Origin: an uncultured marine group I thaumarchaeote
GTDB taxonomy: Archaea > Thermoproteota > Nitrososphaeria > Nitrososphaerales > Nitrosopumilaceae
DNA length: 49,108 bases
Assembly: GCA_902606965.1 (NCBI GenBank)
Contig: CACLIK010000005.1
Coordinates: 1-49,108, forward strand
Reading direction: 5' to 3'
Each line of letters opens with the position of its first letter. The stretch's first letter is position 1. The position numbers and the translations under genes were made by a program. The notes beneath the pieces were generated by a model. The model was given only the letters and a program-made list of their open reading frames with translations, was not told where the DNA came from and made no database searches. Of this stretch, positions 46,683 through 49,108 are shown one piece after another.

Positions 46683-47957
46683 ATGATTAAGAATTTTAAT
46701 TCGCTAGCAAATACAGGAGTAAAGAAAAAAGCATTAAAAATATTAGATGCTGGATTAACTGCGGCTCAGCCAAAAAATTTCTTGAAAGAATTTATCAAGA
46801 AAAATTACATTCAGATGGAAAAAAATCGAATATTTTTGTCTGATTATAAGAAAATTTTTGTGGTTGCTTATGGGAAGGCTGCAGACTCTATGGCAGAATA
46901 TGTGTCAAAGAGAATTAATGTTTCACAAGGAGTAATCGTTATTCCAAAAAATACAAAATCATTATTCCGTAATAAAAAATTCAGGACGTTTTACTCGGGG
47001 CACCCATTACCAGACAGAGATAGCGTAAGAGCAGGAAAAACTGTATTAGAATTCATCAATAATCGTTCAAGGCAGGATTTTGTATTATTTTTAGTATCAG
47101 GTGGTGGTTCATCATTATTGGCACTTCCAGACAAAATAACATTGACTGAAAAAAAATACATCACAAAATTGTTACTAGAATGTGGTGCTACAATTGATGA
47201 ATTTAACTGCGTTAGAAAACACTTGTCCCTAATCAAAGGAGGCAAGCTTGTTGAAAACATGAATTGCCATGGTTGTGCATTGGTGATGTCAGATGTTGTT
47301 AGTAACAATTTATCCGTTATTTCGTCAGGCTGCACATACTATGATAATACAACCTCTATTGATGCACTTGATATAATCAAAAAGCATTCCTTAGAAACAA
47401 AGGTACCTAAGAAAATCATTACACATCTAAAGCATCAACCAAAAAGAAAAAAACAAAGTAGATCACTAATACAAAATAAAATAATAGCAACTAACCAGGA
47501 TTGCCTAAAGACCATGGCAGTAAAATCTAGAATGCTTGGTTTTACTACAAAAATTCATTCATCAGTAGAAGATGATGTTAGGATATCAGCAAAAAAGATT
47601 GTAAAAAATATATCAAAAATGAAAAACTCGTGTCTAATATTTGGTGGTGAACCAACAGTGAAAGTAATAGGAAGTGGTAAGGGTGGACGTAATCAAGAAC
47701 TAGTCCTACAGATCTTAAAACTGACCCATAACTCCAATGACAATCTGTTAATTTCGTCGGTCGCAACAGATGGCATTGATGGCAATACAACATATTCTGG
47801 TGCTTTAATTGAAAACCATTCATCTAGCATAGAAAAGGTTGCTTCTTATTTGAAGAACAATAATTCCAATTCATTTTTCAGAAAATATGGTGGATTGATA
47901 AAAACAGGTCCAACTCACACTAATTTAATTGATGTTGGTCTGATCATAAAGTACTAA
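46683..47957 (+). CDS. Glycerate 2-kinase (MOFRL family)
   Basis: VAYGKAADSMAEYV, FYSGHPLPDRDSVRAGKTVLEFI, LVSGGGSSLLALP, FGGEPTVKVIGSGKGGRNQELVLQ, GPTHTNLIDVGLII. Confidence 0.92.
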   Translation: MIKNFNSLANTGVKKKALKILDAGLTAAQPKNFLKEFIKKNYIQMEKNRIFLSDYKKIFVVAYGKAADSMAEYVSKRINVSQGVIVIPKNTKSLFRNKKFRTFYSGHPLPDRDSVRAGKTVLEFINNRSRQDFVLFLVSGGGSSLLALPDKITLTEKKYITKLLLECGATIDEFNCVRKHLSLIKGGKLVENMNCHGCALVMSDVVSNNLSVISSGCTYYDNTTSIDALDIIKKHSLETKVPKKIITHLKHQPKRKKQSRSLIQNKIIATNQDCLKTMAVKSRMLGFTTKIHSSVEDDVRISAKKIVKNISKMKNSCLIFGGEPTVKVIGSGKGGRNQELVLQILKLTHNSNDNLLISSVATDGIDGNTTYSGALIENHSSSIEKVASYLKNNNSNSFFRKYGGLIKTGPTHTNLIDVGLIIKY

Positions 47958-47959
47958 GT

Positions 47960-48166
47960 TTATGTCCAAGATTCTTTATCTTTTTTCCAAACAACCTTGC
48001 CATCAATGTATGTGTGATCTTTTTCTTCAAAGACTGTATGCCATTTTCCATTATGCGGAAAAATTTTATTTAATTCCTCAACCTTGTTGTTTGTTGGTGC
48101 TTTATTCATTAAAGCACCCCATCTCATATGTGGAATTTTTGGCATAACCTTATTGATGTCAGTCAT
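47960..48166 (-). CDS. Hypothetical protein
   Basis: 68 aa ORF, 2-nt tail-to-tail gap with glycerate kinase. Confidence 0.6.
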   Translation of the reverse strand: MTDINKVMPKIPHMRWGALMNKAPTNNKVEELNKIFPHNGKWHTVFEEKDHTYIDGKVVWKKDKESWT

Positions 48167-48262
48167 GATACAATTTGTAAAAATCTTATTTAAAAAACCA
48201 TTGTTTGTTTTTATATTAAGTTAGATCTTAATTCTGATTAGCTTAAACGATTGTCATTAAAA

Positions 48263-48661
48263 TTAACGTATAAGTTCTGACGCTGGATTACTATTTTCAT
48301 TAATTAGATGATACTTTACAATTAGTTTTCTTTGTTCAATGAAAAGATTGATAAAATTAATTTTGTCACTAATTATTTGATCAGTTGTTTCCTGATTTGA
48401 ATTAAGAATATCATACATTTCTTTCGAATCACACATAACATCTACTATATCGCCGTCATGTATGATAAACACACCAATGCCCCAATAGAGCCCAACGTGT
48501 AAAGCGATGAATTTTGATTGGTTATCATTTTTTACATCAAGCTTGTATCCTGAATAATAGGCTGGTGGGTGTACCCTAAACTCCTTTTTTATCTGGTCAC
48601 CTGTTTGAATTATCCATGAAAATTTAGTTTTAGTTCCATCTAGGAACAATTTGTGGTCCAA
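48263..48661 (-). CDS. Hypothetical protein
   Basis: 132 aa ORF. Confidence 0.6.
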   Translation of the reverse strand: MDHKLFLDGTKTKFSWIIQTGDQIKKEFRVHPPAYYSGYKLDVKNDNQSKFIALHVGLYWGIGVFIIHDGDIVDVMCDSKEMYDILNSNQETTDQIISDKINFINLFIEQRKLIVKYHLINENSNPASELIR

Positions 48662-48740
48662 CTGTCAACCAAATGGGTGTTTTTTGTCTATATATTGTGT
48701 CTTTCTCGCTTAATGATCAACATTGGAATCAGCGTGTATA

Positions 48741-48947
48741 ATGTTAGAATCCCAAACATTCTTCACAAAAATGGTAGATGAATTAGTAGAATTCTCGGAA
48801 CATGATCCTGAGTTATCAGACGGCTTAAAGTGGCTTGATGGCGAGGCACAAAAAAAAGGATTGTCATTTTATGATATGGTTTACCAAGTGTTGTATAAAC
48901 ACGATGTAAATTCTAAAGCGAAAGAGTGGCTGAATTCTAGGAACTAA
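48741..48947 (+). CDS. Hypothetical protein
   Basis: MLESQTFFTKMVDELVEFSEHDPELSDGLKWLDGEAQKKG...; ATG at 48741 or TTG at 48723. Confidence 0.6.
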   Translation: MLESQTFFTKMVDELVEFSEHDPELSDGLKWLDGEAQKKGLSFYDMVYQVLYKHDVNSKAKEWLNSRN

Positions 48948-48949
48948 TT

Positions 48950-49108
48950 TTAATTTCTTTTTTCGATTGCAACATACTTGCAACCCTGTGGTCCAGCATA
49001 TTTTCCAACATAAACAGCCTTTGGTCTGTATAGCATAGGTTTTGGTGCTGCTTCCGCAAATTTCTCTTCGATAATATGTGCAGCCCAACCAGCAGCTCTT
49101 GATATTGC
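48950..49108 (-). CDS. gltA: Citrate synthase, C-terminal fragment, runs off window end; not in ORF track
   Basis: Manual translation AISRAAGWAAHIIEEKFAEAAPKPMLYRPKAVYVGKYAGPQGCKYVAIEKRN*; SRxAGWxAHxxEE...RPxAxYVG is the citrate synthase C-terminal signature. Confidence 0.88.
   Translation of the reverse strand, partial: AISRAAGWAAHIIEEKFAEAAPKPMLYRPKAVYVGKYAGPQGCKYVAIEKRN

Noticed and set aside
48864-49088. 74-aa minus-strand ORF in the track at the window end
   Set aside because: It is out of frame with the clear citrate synthase C-terminus read at 48950..49108.

Overview
The window looks like a gene-dense, AT-rich archaeal chromosome segment, most likely from an ammonia-oxidising Nitrososphaerota/Thaumarchaeota lineage (Nitrosopumilus-like). 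This is an inference from gene content; no database search was run. Core genes include ctaB, CDC48, EF-1beta, pth2, truD, pyruvoyl arginine decarboxylase, M3 peptidase, sucCD, ileS, purD, folD, purN, rpl40e and a partial citrate synthase, plus tRNA-Thr(TGT) and tRNA-Val(CAC). I saw no CRISPR array, transposon, prophage or rRNA. Five coding regions absent from the ORF track were read by eye: a 5'-partial JAMM/MPN+ protein (1..194 -), a 49-aa Cys-rich protein (11338..11487 -), rpl40e (32930..33100 -), a 33-aa Cys-rich micro-ORF (41738..41839 +) and the citrate synthase C-terminus (48950..49108 -). A 15-codon leader ORF overlaps the start of the arginine decarboxylase gene. The most interesting observations are: a NAD-dependent formate dehydrogenase of bacterial/plant type next to tRNA-Val; a J-domain protein with HSD instead of HPD and a novel C-terminus; a peroxiredoxin lacking the catalytic Thr; a DUF3892-like protein with a histone-H1-like lysine tail; a compact GIY-YIG-like protein; and quantised tail-to-tail spacing of convergent genes (10 of 14 pairs either overlap by exactly 4 nt or are separated by exactly 2 nt).
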